Below, piece by piece: positions 53,377-61,529 of a DNA stretch of 64,000 bases. The notes under the pieces were generated by a model. It made no database searches. It was not told the DNA's origin and was given only the letters and a program-made list of their open reading frames with translations. Origin of the DNA: JAAOIF01 sp965206195. Its GTDB lineage: Bacteria; Pseudomonadota; Gammaproteobacteria; PS1; Pseudothioglobaceae. The translations under genes and the position numbers were made by a program. The stretch is from positions 868,001 to 932,000 of the forward strand of contig CBDBIZ010000011.1 in the NCBI GenBank assembly GCA_965206195.1, given 5' to 3'. How positions within the stretch are numbered: position 1 is the first letter of the stretch; every line of letters begins with the position of its first letter.

Positions 53377-54220
53377 AAATCGCTGCCAGCTGATTCAAAA
53401 AATCAGGCAATTTTTTGATGAACGAGAGGTGCTTGAGGTGCAAACCTCAGTACTTTTAGACTATCCTACGACTGATGTGTATATTGACAGCTTGAAAACC
53501 AGTGCCAATCAACAGACAAAATATTTGCACACTTCGCCTGAGTTGGAGATGAAAAAACTGCTGGCAAATGGCAGTGGCGATATTTATCAGATTTGCCCTG
53601 TGTTTCGTGATAATGAACAAGGCGCGTGTAATTTTAATGAATTTACCTTGTTGGAATACTATCGTTTAGGGTTTGACATTCATCAGTTGATGGATGATAT
53701 TGTTGCGTTGTTGCTGGCATTAGGCGTGAATCGTGAGGTTGTTAGATTATCGTATGCGCAAGTGTTTGCTAAATACGCCAATATTGATATTCTTGGTAGT
53801 GATTTTCAAACCTTAAAACGCATTGCTAAGTCGCACCAGTTGACAGACAATTTTGAGTATATTGAAGATTTGCAAATGTTATTGTTTGTGCATTGTATTG
53901 TCCCCCAATTAAAAACATTACCCGTGTGTTTTATCTATGATTATCCTTGTCAACAACCAGCCTTAGCAAAAGTACAGGGCAAGATAGCCTGTCGCTTTGA
54001 GTTATACGTATTTGGTGTTGAGGTTGCGAATGGTTATGATGAATTGCGAACTGCTCACGAATACACACAACGTTTTGCATTGGAAAATAATAAGAGGAAA
54101 ACTGCACTTAAGCCAACATTTGCTACTGATGAGACATTTTTGCTGACGTTGAAAAATACACCTTTGCCTAACTGCGCTGGTGTGGCAATTGGTATTGAGC
54201 GATTACTAGCCCAAATTTGA
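53354..54220 (+). CDS. epmA: EF-P--(R)-beta-lysine ligase
   Basis: A 288-residue paralogue of the LysRS catalytic domain. Class II motifs: motif 1 region VQTSVLLDYPTTDVYIDSL, motif 2 YQICPVFRDNEQGACNFNEFTLLEYYRLG, and motif 3 CAGVAIGIERLL. It lacks the anticodon-binding domain, as EpmA does. The start lies 22 nt inside efp, so the substrate and its modifying enzyme are translated together. The aminomutase EpmB is not adjacent. Confidence 0.92.
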   Translation: MNTQAEFKNRCQLIQKIRQFFDEREVLEVQTSVLLDYPTTDVYIDSLKTSANQQTKYLHTSPELEMKKLLANGSGDIYQICPVFRDNEQGACNFNEFTLLEYYRLGFDIHQLMDDIVALLLALGVNREVVRLSYAQVFAKYANIDILGSDFQTLKRIAKSHQLTDNFEYIEDLQMLLFVHCIVPQLKTLPVCFIYDYPCQQPALAKVQGKIACRFELYVFGVEVANGYDELRTAHEYTQRFALENNKRKTALKPTFATDETFLLTLKNTPLPNCAGVAIGIERLLAQI

Positions 54221-54276
54221 TGAGAATTGGGCTAAAATTAGATTTTTTTGTAGGAATGTAATAATGACTAATAACA

Positions 54277-56511
54277 ATGATTAAATTTATTTACCTTATT
54301 TTTTTGCTGTCTATGCCGCTACATGCTTTACAAATTTTGCAGCCGATTGATAACCATGAGATGGTGCAACAACACAATGGTAATACGCAAAACAGCCAAC
54401 AAAAACCTTCCGCACAGGTCTTGGTCGATTTAAAAAAATCCGCCAAAAGTGGCGATGCACAAGCACAGTTTAGTCTAGCAAACGCATATCACAATGGAGT
54501 TGGCACACCTGTTGATGATAAGTTGGCTTTTTATTGGTATTTTGAAGTTGCTAACAAAGGCTACGTCAACGCACAACTCAATATTGCTAATAGTTATTAT
54601 CACGGTATTGGCGTTACTAAAGATTTAACACAAGCATTGTATTGGTATGAAAAAGCCGCTGTGCAGGACTCTGCAGTAGCGCAGTACAATTTAGCGGTAA
54701 TGTATGGACTCGGTGAAGGCACTAAAGCAGATAATAAACAAGCATTTTATTGGTATCGACGTTCAGCTGAATTGGGTCACGGCTTATCACAATTTAGCCT
54801 AGCTCAGCATTATGAAATTGGTAAAGGTACAAAAGTTGACTTGAATTTAGCCCAAAAATGGTATCAGGCTGCTGCCAATCAGTTAGGCGTAGAGGCGTGG
54901 TTTGCTTTTGCGCAATTTTTAGAAAAACGAGGGAAGATCGCCGAGGCACTAGCGTGGTATAAAAAATCAGCCGAACAAGGTTTTATTGATGCGCAAATTC
55001 AACTCAGCGCTTTTTATCACGCTGGGGTTGTGGTTGAAAAAAACGATATACAGGCTTTGCGCTGGGCATTGATGGCAGCTATGCAGGGACATGCGGGGTC
55101 GCAATTTCTATCAGCAAGCCTGTATCAGCGCAGTGCACAAATGCAAAGCAACTTACCCAAGGCACTGTATTGGTATCAACGCTCAGCTGAACAAGGTAAT
55201 GTCAACGCCCAATATAATTTGGCAAAACTATATGCAAATGGGATAGGGGTTAAGCGCGATATAAAGCGTGCTATTCAGTTGTATCAAGCTGCTGCCAAGC
55301 AAGGTTCTACCTTGTCACAATATGCGTTAGCGATTGAATATTTACGTGCAGAAGGGGTTAAAAAAGATGATGAAAAAATCACAAAATGGTTATTAAAAGC
55401 AGCACAGGCTAATCATCTGCCATCACAATACTTATTAGCATTTAGGTATGAGCAAGGTAGAGATATTACTAAAAATACTGAACAAGCGGTTTATTGGTAT
55501 CAAAAGGCTGAAAAACAAGGCGATAACGCGGCGCGTTATCGTTTAGCCATGTTGATGTTGGCAGGAGATGGTATTGCCAAAAACACGCAAAATGATAAAA
55601 AGGCATTGTCGATACTGCTCAGTTTATCAGCTCAAGGGCATCCATTATCACATTATCAACTCTACCTAATTTACAATCAAGGTATCGCTACAGACAAGGA
55701 TGCTGAATTGGCGCAGGTTTATTTATCCAAGGCTTCTAAACCTCAACACTTTGAGATGCAATACTGGCTTGGTCAGGATTTTTATCATCAAGGCAAGATC
55801 CAAGATGCACAATACTGGCTCAGTTTAGCAGCTAAGCAAAAACACCCGCTGGCAATTGATTTATTAGCCAAACTGAATCAGGTTAAAGAGCCAAATAAGA
55901 TTCATAAAGATAAAAAACTCAAAACTACTGTAGTGGCAGATGCTACGGATTTATCAAATCAGACATCAGCAATTGATTCATTAGCCGAACCAAACCAAGT
56001 TAAGCAAGCTGATAAGACTGATAATGATAAAAAGACCCAGACTGCTGTGGTAACCGCCATCGCGAATTTATCAAGTCAGCCGATTGTAAATTTTCCGCAG
56101 TTTATTGATGCTGTTTTTAGCAATCAGCCGCCTTTACAAACCATACCTAATCCGATTCCAACCCAATCACAAATCGCTCAATCATTAAGTAGTAATGCCA
56201 ATGCCATTGTCAAAGTAGAAGAGCTAATTGCCAGTGCTAAACAAGGTGATGCGCTTGCACAATATAATTTGAGCCTATTGTATAGTGCTGGCGAGGTGGT
56301 AGATAAAAATGAAAAAACAGCATTTGTACTCATGAACGAGTCAGCCAAGCAGGGCTTAACCCAGTCGCAAAATGCGTTAATAATTATGTATATTAATGGT
56401 TATGGCGTTGATGCTGATTATAAAAAAGCCTATTATTGGGCAAGCATTACAGCGAATAAAGGTGATGCGTATGGTAAGAAAATTTTGCTGTATTTATTTA
56501 ACAACCTCTAG
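54277..56511 (+). CDS. Sel1-repeat periplasmic/secreted protein
   Basis: A 744-residue protein with signal peptide (MIKFIYLIFLLSMPLHA). It has about a dozen Sel1-like repeats of roughly 36 residues, for example GDAQAQFSLANAYHNGVGTP, QYNLAVMYGLGEGTKA and QYNLAKLYANGIGVKRD, forming an alpha solenoid. A linker with two related segments around KIHKDKKLKTTVVADATD and DKTDNDKKTQTAVVTA separates two last repeats. Sel1 proteins serve as scaffolds or in host interaction; the target is unknown. Large repeat proteins are frequent in symbionts. Confidence 0.85.
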   Translation: MIKFIYLIFLLSMPLHALQILQPIDNHEMVQQHNGNTQNSQQKPSAQVLVDLKKSAKSGDAQAQFSLANAYHNGVGTPVDDKLAFYWYFEVANKGYVNAQLNIANSYYHGIGVTKDLTQALYWYEKAAVQDSAVAQYNLAVMYGLGEGTKADNKQAFYWYRRSAELGHGLSQFSLAQHYEIGKGTKVDLNLAQKWYQAAANQLGVEAWFAFAQFLEKRGKIAEALAWYKKSAEQGFIDAQIQLSAFYHAGVVVEKNDIQALRWALMAAMQGHAGSQFLSASLYQRSAQMQSNLPKALYWYQRSAEQGNVNAQYNLAKLYANGIGVKRDIKRAIQLYQAAAKQGSTLSQYALAIEYLRAEGVKKDDEKITKWLLKAAQANHLPSQYLLAFRYEQGRDITKNTEQAVYWYQKAEKQGDNAARYRLAMLMLAGDGIAKNTQNDKKALSILLSLSAQGHPLSHYQLYLIYNQGIATDKDAELAQVYLSKASKPQHFEMQYWLGQDFYHQGKIQDAQYWLSLAAKQKHPLAIDLLAKLNQVKEPNKIHKDKKLKTTVVADATDLSNQTSAIDSLAEPNQVKQADKTDNDKKTQTAVVTAIANLSSQPIVNFPQFIDAVFSNQPPLQTIPNPIPTQSQIAQSLSSNANAIVKVEELIASAKQGDALAQYNLSLLYSAGEVVDKNEKTAFVLMNESAKQGLTQSQNALIIMYINGYGVDADYKKAYYWASITANKGDAYGKKILLYLFNNL

Positions 56512-56525
56512 CCTAGGCAACTATT

Positions 56526-56961
56526 ATGAAATTTTGGGAAATCATTGGTTTGGCAGATATGAGCCAACAACAATGGGAATCATTGTGTGATGGTTGTGGG
56601 TGTTGTTGTTTACACAAACTTGAAGATGAAGACCATAAAGAGCTTTATTTTACCGATGTGGCTTGTCGTTATCTGGATGATGAAACCTGCCAATGTTTGC
56701 ATTATCAAACTCGTCAATCTTGGGTAGCCGATTGTCTGAGCATTAAGCCCGATTGGGGTGATAAGTTTAATTGGTTGCCAGATACTTGTGCTTATCGGCT
56801 ATTATATGAAGTTAAGCCCTTGTATGATTGGCATCCGTTTATTAGTGGTAGTGTTAACTCTGTTACAGTTGGCAGGCATTTGTGTACGTGGTCGCACTTT
56901 TAATGACGATGAGGTCGATAAACAAGAGCTTTACAAGCATACCATTACTTGGGTGAATTAA
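56526..56961 (+). pseudogene. YcgN/UPF0260 cysteine-cluster protein, frameshifted
   Basis: The first frame reads WESLCDGCGCCCLHKLED, the CxxCxxCC cluster of YcgN, then VADCLSIKPDWGDKFNWLPDTCAYRLL and WHPFISGS. After about 56868 it loses similarity, while the next frame reads AGICVRGRTFNDDEVDKQELYKHTITWV, the conserved end. One base change in length would restore it. The gene is probably recently inactivated, or this is a sequencing error. Confidence 0.82.
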
Positions 56962-56971
56962 AAGATAAAAA

Positions 56972-58183
56972 ATGAAAGACAATAAAATTAACAAAGTAGT
57001 ACTTGCTTATTCAGGCGGTTTGGATACCAGTATCATCGTTAAATGGTTGCAAGATACTTATCAATGTGAAGTAGTCACTTTCACTGCTGATATTGGACAA
57101 GGTGAGGAGGTAGAGCCAGCCCGTGCCAAAGCGAAAGCCGCGGGCGTTGAGCAAATCTATATTGAAGATTTGCGTGAAGAGTTTGCGCGTGATTTTGTCT
57201 TTCCGATGTTTCGTGCGAATGCCATTTACGAAGGTCAGTACCTACTTGGCACCTCGATTGCGCGCCCGCTCATCGCCAAGCGTTTGGTGGAAATTGCGAG
57301 TGAAGTAGGTGCAGATGCCATCAGTCACGGGGCAACGGGCAAGGGCAACGACCAAGTACGCTTTGAACTCAACGCTTACGCACTGAATGCTGATATTCAA
57401 GTCATCGCCCCGTGGCGCGAGTGGGATTTATCCTCGCGTGAATCGTTAATGAATTTTGCCCAACAACACGGCATTGAAATCGACCACAAAAAGCAAAGTA
57501 AAAAATCCCCGTATTCGATGGACGCTAACTTGTTGCATATTTCCTACGAGGGTGATATTCTTGAAGACCCATGGACCGAGCCAGAAGCGGATATGTGGCG
57601 TTGGACTCTATCCCCTGAAGATGCGCCAGACACGCCAGAAATCATCGAACTCAGCTTTGAAAAAGGCGACATCATCGCCATTGATGGCAAGCCCATGTCA
57701 CCTGCTAGCGTGATGGAGACGCTTAATAAGCGTGCTGGCGCACACGGTATTGGGCGTGATGATATTGTTGAGAACCGTTTTGTGGGGATGAAATCGCGTG
57801 GTTGCTATGAGACCCCAGCTGGCACTGTCATGCTCAAAGCCCATCGTGCGATGGAAAGCCTCACACTTGACAGAGAGGCGGCACACCTCAAAGATGAATT
57901 GATGCCTAAATATGCCAAGTTGATTTACAACGGCTTTTGGTTTGCACCAGAGCGTGAAATGTTGCAAGCTGCCATTGATCAAACACAAGCAGTGGTAAAT
58001 GGCACAGTGCGTTTGAAATTTTATAAAGGGAATGTGATTGTGGTCGGTCGCAAGTCTGAGAACTCATTATTTAGTGAAAAAATAGCCACCTTTGAAGACG
58101 ATGAGGGCGCGTATGACCAACAAGATGCAGCTGGGTTTATCAAACTAAATGCGCTACGTTTACGTCTTAAGTCGTTAAAGTAA
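56972..58183 (+). CDS. argG: Argininosuccinate synthase
   Basis: A 403-residue enzyme joining citrulline and aspartate with ATP in arginine synthesis. Seen: VVLAYSGGLDTSIIVKWL (PP-loop), FTADIGQGEEVEPAR, GTSIARPLIAKR, SHGATGKGNDQVRFEL and KSRGCYETPAGT. Full length. A bidirectional-looking terminator follows. Confidence 0.97.
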   Translation: MKDNKINKVVLAYSGGLDTSIIVKWLQDTYQCEVVTFTADIGQGEEVEPARAKAKAAGVEQIYIEDLREEFARDFVFPMFRANAIYEGQYLLGTSIARPLIAKRLVEIASEVGADAISHGATGKGNDQVRFELNAYALNADIQVIAPWREWDLSSRESLMNFAQQHGIEIDHKKQSKKSPYSMDANLLHISYEGDILEDPWTEPEADMWRWTLSPEDAPDTPEIIELSFEKGDIIAIDGKPMSPASVMETLNKRAGAHGIGRDDIVENRFVGMKSRGCYETPAGTVMLKAHRAMESLTLDREAAHLKDELMPKYAKLIYNGFWFAPEREMLQAAIDQTQAVVNGTVRLKFYKGNVIVVGRKSENSLFSEKIATFEDDEGAYDQQDAAGFIKLNALRLRLKSLK

Positions 58184-58217
58184 ATCAAGCAACAGTAGTC
58201 AGTTTTGAGCAATAATA

Positions 58218-58247
58218 AAAAAACCCCGATAAAATTGGGATTTTTTT
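58218..58247 (+). terminator. Rho-independent terminator after argG
   Basis: CCCCGAT pairs imperfectly with ATTGGGA across an AAA loop, with T7 after it (and A7 before it, so it could also work on the minus strand for the tRNA-Cys transcript). It lies 35 nt past the argG stop. Confidence 0.75.
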
Positions 58248-58255
58248 ATTTTGTA

Positions 58256-58329
58256 TGGAGGCTGGGACCGGAGTCGAACCGGTCTGTAAGGCTTTGCAGG
58301 CCCCTGCATAACCGCTTTGCTACCCAGCC
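58256..58329 (-). tRNA. tRNA-Cys (anticodon GCA)
   Basis: A 74-nt cloverleaf on the minus strand: acceptor GGCTGGG/CCCAGCC, anticodon loop CTGCAAA (GCA), U discriminator as expected for tRNA-Cys, encoded CCA. It is followed upstream on this strand by tRNA-Gly. Confidence 0.96.
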
Positions 58330-58392
58330 AAATTTAACAAAAAACGCAAAGTCAGTAATAAAAAGACCTGCAATACAACAGGCCTTTAAATT

Positions 58393-58468
58393 TGGAGCGG
58401 GAAACGAGATTCGAACTCGCGACATTCACGTTGGCAACGTGATGCTCTACCAGCTGAGCTATTCCCGC
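58393..58468 (-). tRNA. tRNA-Gly (anticodon GCC)
   Basis: A 76-nt cloverleaf on the minus strand: acceptor GCGGGAA/TTCCCGC, anticodon arm CACGTTGCCAACGTG (GCC), U discriminator, encoded CCA. Probably co-transcribed with pgsA and tRNA-Cys (pgsA - tRNA-Gly - tRNA-Cys), as in E. coli, where glyW and cysT also follow pgsA. Confidence 0.96.
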
Positions 58469-58500
58469 ATAAGTAGTAGCTGGTAAATTATAGTGTTTTT

Positions 58501-59085
58501 TCACTCACAGTCAAATGTTTTTACCCCTTCTTTTAGGTAGATAAACCCTGAATACAAGGTAAGTGCTGTTGCAACGACTAATAGCACTACTCCGATTTCA
58601 AAACTGGGTAGTCCAAAGAAGGGTTGTTGGTACAATAACAACACAATGGCAAAAATTTGCATAAAAGTTTTTACTTTGCCAATAAATAAAACATTGACAT
58701 TAGAACGCTGACCAATCGTGCTCATCCATTCGCGCAGCGCTGATACCAAGATTTCACGAGAGATAATCACCAATGCACATACACTAATATACCAATGTGA
58801 TCCACTTGGGTAAAAATCAACCAATAAAATGAGTGCAGTAGATACCATAAGTTTGTCAGCAACAGGGTCTAAAAAAGCACCCAGCCGTGAAGTCATATTC
58901 AGCTTTCTGGCAAAATAACCATCCAAATAATCGGTCATGCTAATCGCAGCATAAGTGGCTGTTAAAAAGAAATTAATCCAGGTAAATATCGGTGTGGCTG
59001 AATAAGCAGGCTGTAGATAATACAGCACAACAAAAGCTGGCATCAGAGCAATGCGTGAAAGTGTTAGAATATTAGGTAATGTCAT
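58501..59085 (-). CDS. pgsA: CDP-diacylglycerol--glycerol-3-phosphate 3-phosphatidyltransferase
   Basis: A 194-residue inner-membrane enzyme of phosphatidylglycerol synthesis. The CDP-alcohol transferase motif DGYFARKLNMTSRLGAFLDPVADK (DGxxARx8Gx3Dx3D) is intact, preceded by PNILTLSRIALMPAF. Several hydrophobic helices follow. The first two codons are Met; the second is taken as start. tRNA-Gly and tRNA-Cys lie downstream. Confidence 0.95.
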   Translation of the reverse strand: MTLPNILTLSRIALMPAFVVLYYLQPAYSATPIFTWINFFLTATYAAISMTDYLDGYFARKLNMTSRLGAFLDPVADKLMVSTALILLVDFYPSGSHWYISVCALVIISREILVSALREWMSTIGQRSNVNVLFIGKVKTFMQIFAIVLLLYQQPFFGLPSFEIGVVLLVVATALTLYSGFIYLKEGVKTFDCE

Positions 59086-59122
59086 CATGGTGTAGGCATT
59101 CTACCAAATATTATGAGTAATA

Positions 59123-59200
59123 TGGCGCGCTCGGCAGGAGTCGAACCCTGACAACTGCTCGGCTCAACGCCGAGTACTCTATCCAGTTGAGCTAAGAATT
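59123..59200 (-). pseudogene. Decayed tRNA-Arg duplicate
   Basis: A close copy of the intact tRNA-Arg just upstream on the same strand. The 5' acceptor strand no longer pairs with the 3' strand (CGAGCGC kept). The T-arm has an extra G, and the anticodon loop CTACGAA has changed to CGTTGAG, losing the invariant U33. The D-arm and encoded CCA are still identical. It cannot fold as a working tRNA. Confidence 0.82.
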
Positions 59201-59233
59201 ACAAAGTTTCAATTAGCCGTAAAACAAAAAATA

Positions 59234-59310
59234 TGGCGCGCTCGGCAGGAGTCGAACCTGCAACCGCTCGGTTCGTAGCCGAGTACTCTATCCAGTTGAG
59301 CTACGAGCGC
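59234..59310 (-). tRNA. tRNA-Arg (anticodon ACG)
   Basis: A 77-nt cloverleaf on the minus strand: acceptor GCGCTCG/CGAGCGC, anticodon arm CTCGGCTACGAACCGAG (ACG, decoded with inosine), T-arm GCAGGTTCGACTCCTGC, G discriminator and encoded CCA. A degenerate copy lies directly downstream. Confidence 0.96.
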
Positions 59311-59321
59311 AAAAATCGTTT

Positions 59322-59488
59322 AAAAATGCAAACTACTACGTTATTTATACTCTGCCGTATAAAAAATACTGTCTGAGTATAAACGCCTTGTATTTTACAT
59401 TTTTAAACAATTTTTAAATCAAAAAAAATGCAAACTACTGGGTGTATGCCATCTGCCGTATATGGAATACTGTCGGCAAATACAAACG
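59322..59488. repeat. Two tandem 64-nt repeats upstream of tRNA-Arg
   Basis: Copy A (59322-59384) and copy B (59424-59488) share AAAAATGCAAACTACT, CTGCCGTATA, AATACTGTC and AAACG in the same order. Each can form a hairpin around GTAT/ATAC; in A the outer TATACTC/GAGTATA arms extend it. They lie between murF and tRNA-Arg, upstream of the tRNA on the minus strand, and may be duplicated leader/promoter units from the event that also copied the tRNA. Confidence 0.6.
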
Positions 59489-59498
59489 TGCAATTATA

Positions 59499-60737
59499 CT
59501 AAAGTTTGGCAATAATTGTTTCTAGTTTTGCGATTCGTGACCCTTTGAAAAGGATGGTAGCATGCGTGTGTTGTTTTAGCATGCTCAGCAACTGGGCTTC
59601 AGTATTAAAGTTTTGTACACCATAATCGGCTTGATAGCTATATATACTATCAATCTCCAGCGACTTTGCAAATTGCCCTACTTCGCTGTGGTAGTGTTTG
59701 GATTGATTGCCCAACTCTGCCATTTGTCCCAGAATGGCAATTTTTTTGCCGGTAAAGTTATTCAACACTTCCAGGGCGTATTTAGTGGAGCTTGGATTGG
59801 CGTTGTAGCTGTCATCAATAATGACCCGTGTGCCTTTTTTAATCAAATTAAGTCTACCTTTTTCTGCTCTAGTATTTTCCAAGCCTTGTTTAATGGTGTT
59901 AATATCAATATCTAGGGCGTATGCACAGGCGCTAGCGGCTAAGGCATTGTCAATATTATGTTGGCCAAGTAGCGGTAGCGTAACGGTGATTTTTTCATCA
60001 AAGATATTCAAGTCAAAGCGATTATTCAAGACATTGCTGGCGAAAATATCACCTTTTTTACCAAAGCTAACATCGCCCTCAAACAAGGTTTTTGTATTGA
60101 CAATATTTTTTGAATTTTCAGTGTAGATTTCACCTTTGGCATGCACTAAATTGTCAAAGCCACCAAACTCACCAATATGTGCATCCAGTGTATTGGTCAC
60201 CACCGCAATATCGGGGTTGGCAATATTACGTAAATAGGTAATTTCACCCACATGGTTCGCGCCCATTTCGATCACCGCATATTGATGTTTTGTATGCAAT
60301 TCAAGTAAGGTCATCGGCACACCAAGGTGATTGTTGAGGTTACCTTTGGTGGCAAGGGTTGGTGCGTTTAGCGTGAGAATATTTTTGAGTATATTCTTGG
60401 TCGTGGTTTTGCCGTTACTGCCAGTAATAGCAACGACCTTGGCTTGACTTTGTTGGCGATGAAAATGTGCTATTTTGCCCAGGGCAAGTGTGGTATCTTC
60501 AACGTAAATTACGGGCAAATGACTGTTGATTTTTGCGCTAGCTAAAATTGCTACTGCGCCCATTTTTTCTGCTTGGTCAATATAGTCATGCCCGTTAAAG
60601 TTTGCCCCTGATAAGGCAACAAATAATCCGCCTTTGAGTGGCGCTCGAGTATCGGTAAACACGCCTTTAAAATTGATGTTTTTATCAATAGATGTTTGTA
60701 GAACTTGAGCAACGGTTTGAGTGTTGGATAGTAGCAT
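59499..60737 (-). CDS. murF: UDP-MurNAc-tripeptide--D-alanyl-D-alanine ligase
   Basis: A 412-residue Mur ligase adding D-Ala-D-Ala to the peptidoglycan precursor. Seen: GVFTDTRAPLKGGLFVAL (N-terminal UDP-binding domain), VVAITGSNGKTTTKNIL (ATP loop), GNLNNHLGVPMTLL, IEMGANHVGEI, and IDDSYNANPSSTKYALE. Shorter than E. coli MurF (452). murE lies 800 nt away with a SYLF gene on the opposite strand between them, breaking the usual murE-murF junction. Confidence 0.95.
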   Translation of the reverse strand: MLLSNTQTVAQVLQTSIDKNINFKGVFTDTRAPLKGGLFVALSGANFNGHDYIDQAEKMGAVAILASAKINSHLPVIYVEDTTLALGKIAHFHRQQSQAKVVAITGSNGKTTTKNILKNILTLNAPTLATKGNLNNHLGVPMTLLELHTKHQYAVIEMGANHVGEITYLRNIANPDIAVVTNTLDAHIGEFGGFDNLVHAKGEIYTENSKNIVNTKTLFEGDVSFGKKGDIFASNVLNNRFDLNIFDEKITVTLPLLGQHNIDNALAASACAYALDIDINTIKQGLENTRAEKGRLNLIKKGTRVIIDDSYNANPSSTKYALEVLNNFTGKKIAILGQMAELGNQSKHYHSEVGQFAKSLEIDSIYSYQADYGVQNFNTEAQLLSMLKQHTHATILFKGSRIAKLETIIAKL

Positions 60738-60739
60738 TG

Positions 60740-60856
60740 TTATTTTATTTGTAAAATCTCATCAACCCCTTCAAAAAATGTCAAAATTGAGACATTAAGA
60801 ATTTTAGCAATACTGGTCAAATGTAGTAGATTATATCGCTGGTTGTTGAGTGGCAT
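60740..60856 (-). pseudogene. Remnant of an XRE-type regulator
   Basis: A 38-codon minus frame: QRYNLLHLTSIAKILNVSILTFFEGVDEILQIK. This matches the C-terminal part of a lambda-repressor-like helix-turn-helix domain (recognition helix onwards: L-x-x-IAKILNVS…FFEG). The N-terminal half of the domain is missing. It ends 2 nt before the murF start, so it could also be a short peptide upstream of murF. Confidence 0.45.
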
Positions 60857-60950
60857 GATAAAATTTTATCAGGGTTTTTCTTAACTTTTAGGCGTTATAA
60901 TCAAACTTTAAACTCATAGAGATCTTGCAAAGCTCTCATAGGAAAAGCAC

Positions 60951-61514
60951 ATGAAAAAATTATTGACAATATTGATATTAAGTTCGACGCTAGTGAATAT
61001 TTCTATTGCTGGCTGGAATCCATTTGCAATAGAAGAAAAAAAGTCGATTACAGCCAAACCAACACGGGTCAATTCAGATGCGGACAGGACTGTTAATCAG
61101 TTTAAAGCAGCCGAACCAAAATTGCACAAATTTTTTGAAAAAGCTTATGGTTACGCCGTTTTCCCGACTGTGAGTAAAGCGGGTTTTGTTTTAGGTGGTG
61201 CGTATGGTGAAGGCTATGTTTATAGAAAAGACGGTTTTATTGGCAATTCAACCTTGACCCAAGTGACAGTTGGTTTCCAGATTGGCGGGCAGGCCTATAG
61301 TGAGATTATATTTTTCAAAGACAAGGTGGCTCTGGACAGATTTATTAGCGATGACTTTGAAATAGGTGCACAAGCTTCTGCAGTGTTGCTGGGAGAAGGT
61401 GTTAGTGCAGATGTTGATTATAGCGATGGGGTTGCTGTGTTCACGATAACCAAGGGCGGACTCATGTATGAGGCAGCAATTGGGGGGCAAAAATTTAGTT
61501 TTGATCCAAGGTAG
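60951..61514 (+). CDS. SYLF-domain lipid-binding-like protein
   Basis: A 187-residue protein with signal peptide (MKKLLTILILSSTLVNISIAG). The SYLF (YSC84/DUF500) domain is clear: FEKAYGYAVFPTVSKAGFVLGGAYGEGYVYRKD, TQVTVGFQIGGQAYSEIIFFKD, and a C-terminal VFTITKGGLMYEAAIGGQKFSF. Eukaryotic relatives bind phosphoinositides; the bacterial role is unknown. It lies between murE and murF on the opposite strand. Confidence 0.88.
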   Translation: MKKLLTILILSSTLVNISIAGWNPFAIEEKKSITAKPTRVNSDADRTVNQFKAAEPKLHKFFEKAYGYAVFPTVSKAGFVLGGAYGEGYVYRKDGFIGNSTLTQVTVGFQIGGQAYSEIIFFKDKVALDRFISDDFEIGAQASAVLLGEGVSADVDYSDGVAVFTITKGGLMYEAAIGGQKFSFDPR

Positions 61515-61529
61515 TTGAGTTTTTTAAAA

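Noticed and set aside
58205..58486. A 93-codon plus frame over tRNA-Cys and tRNA-Gly.
   Set aside because: It is the antisense translation of two tRNA genes (text such as GNEIRTRDIHVGN is a well-known tRNA artefact).
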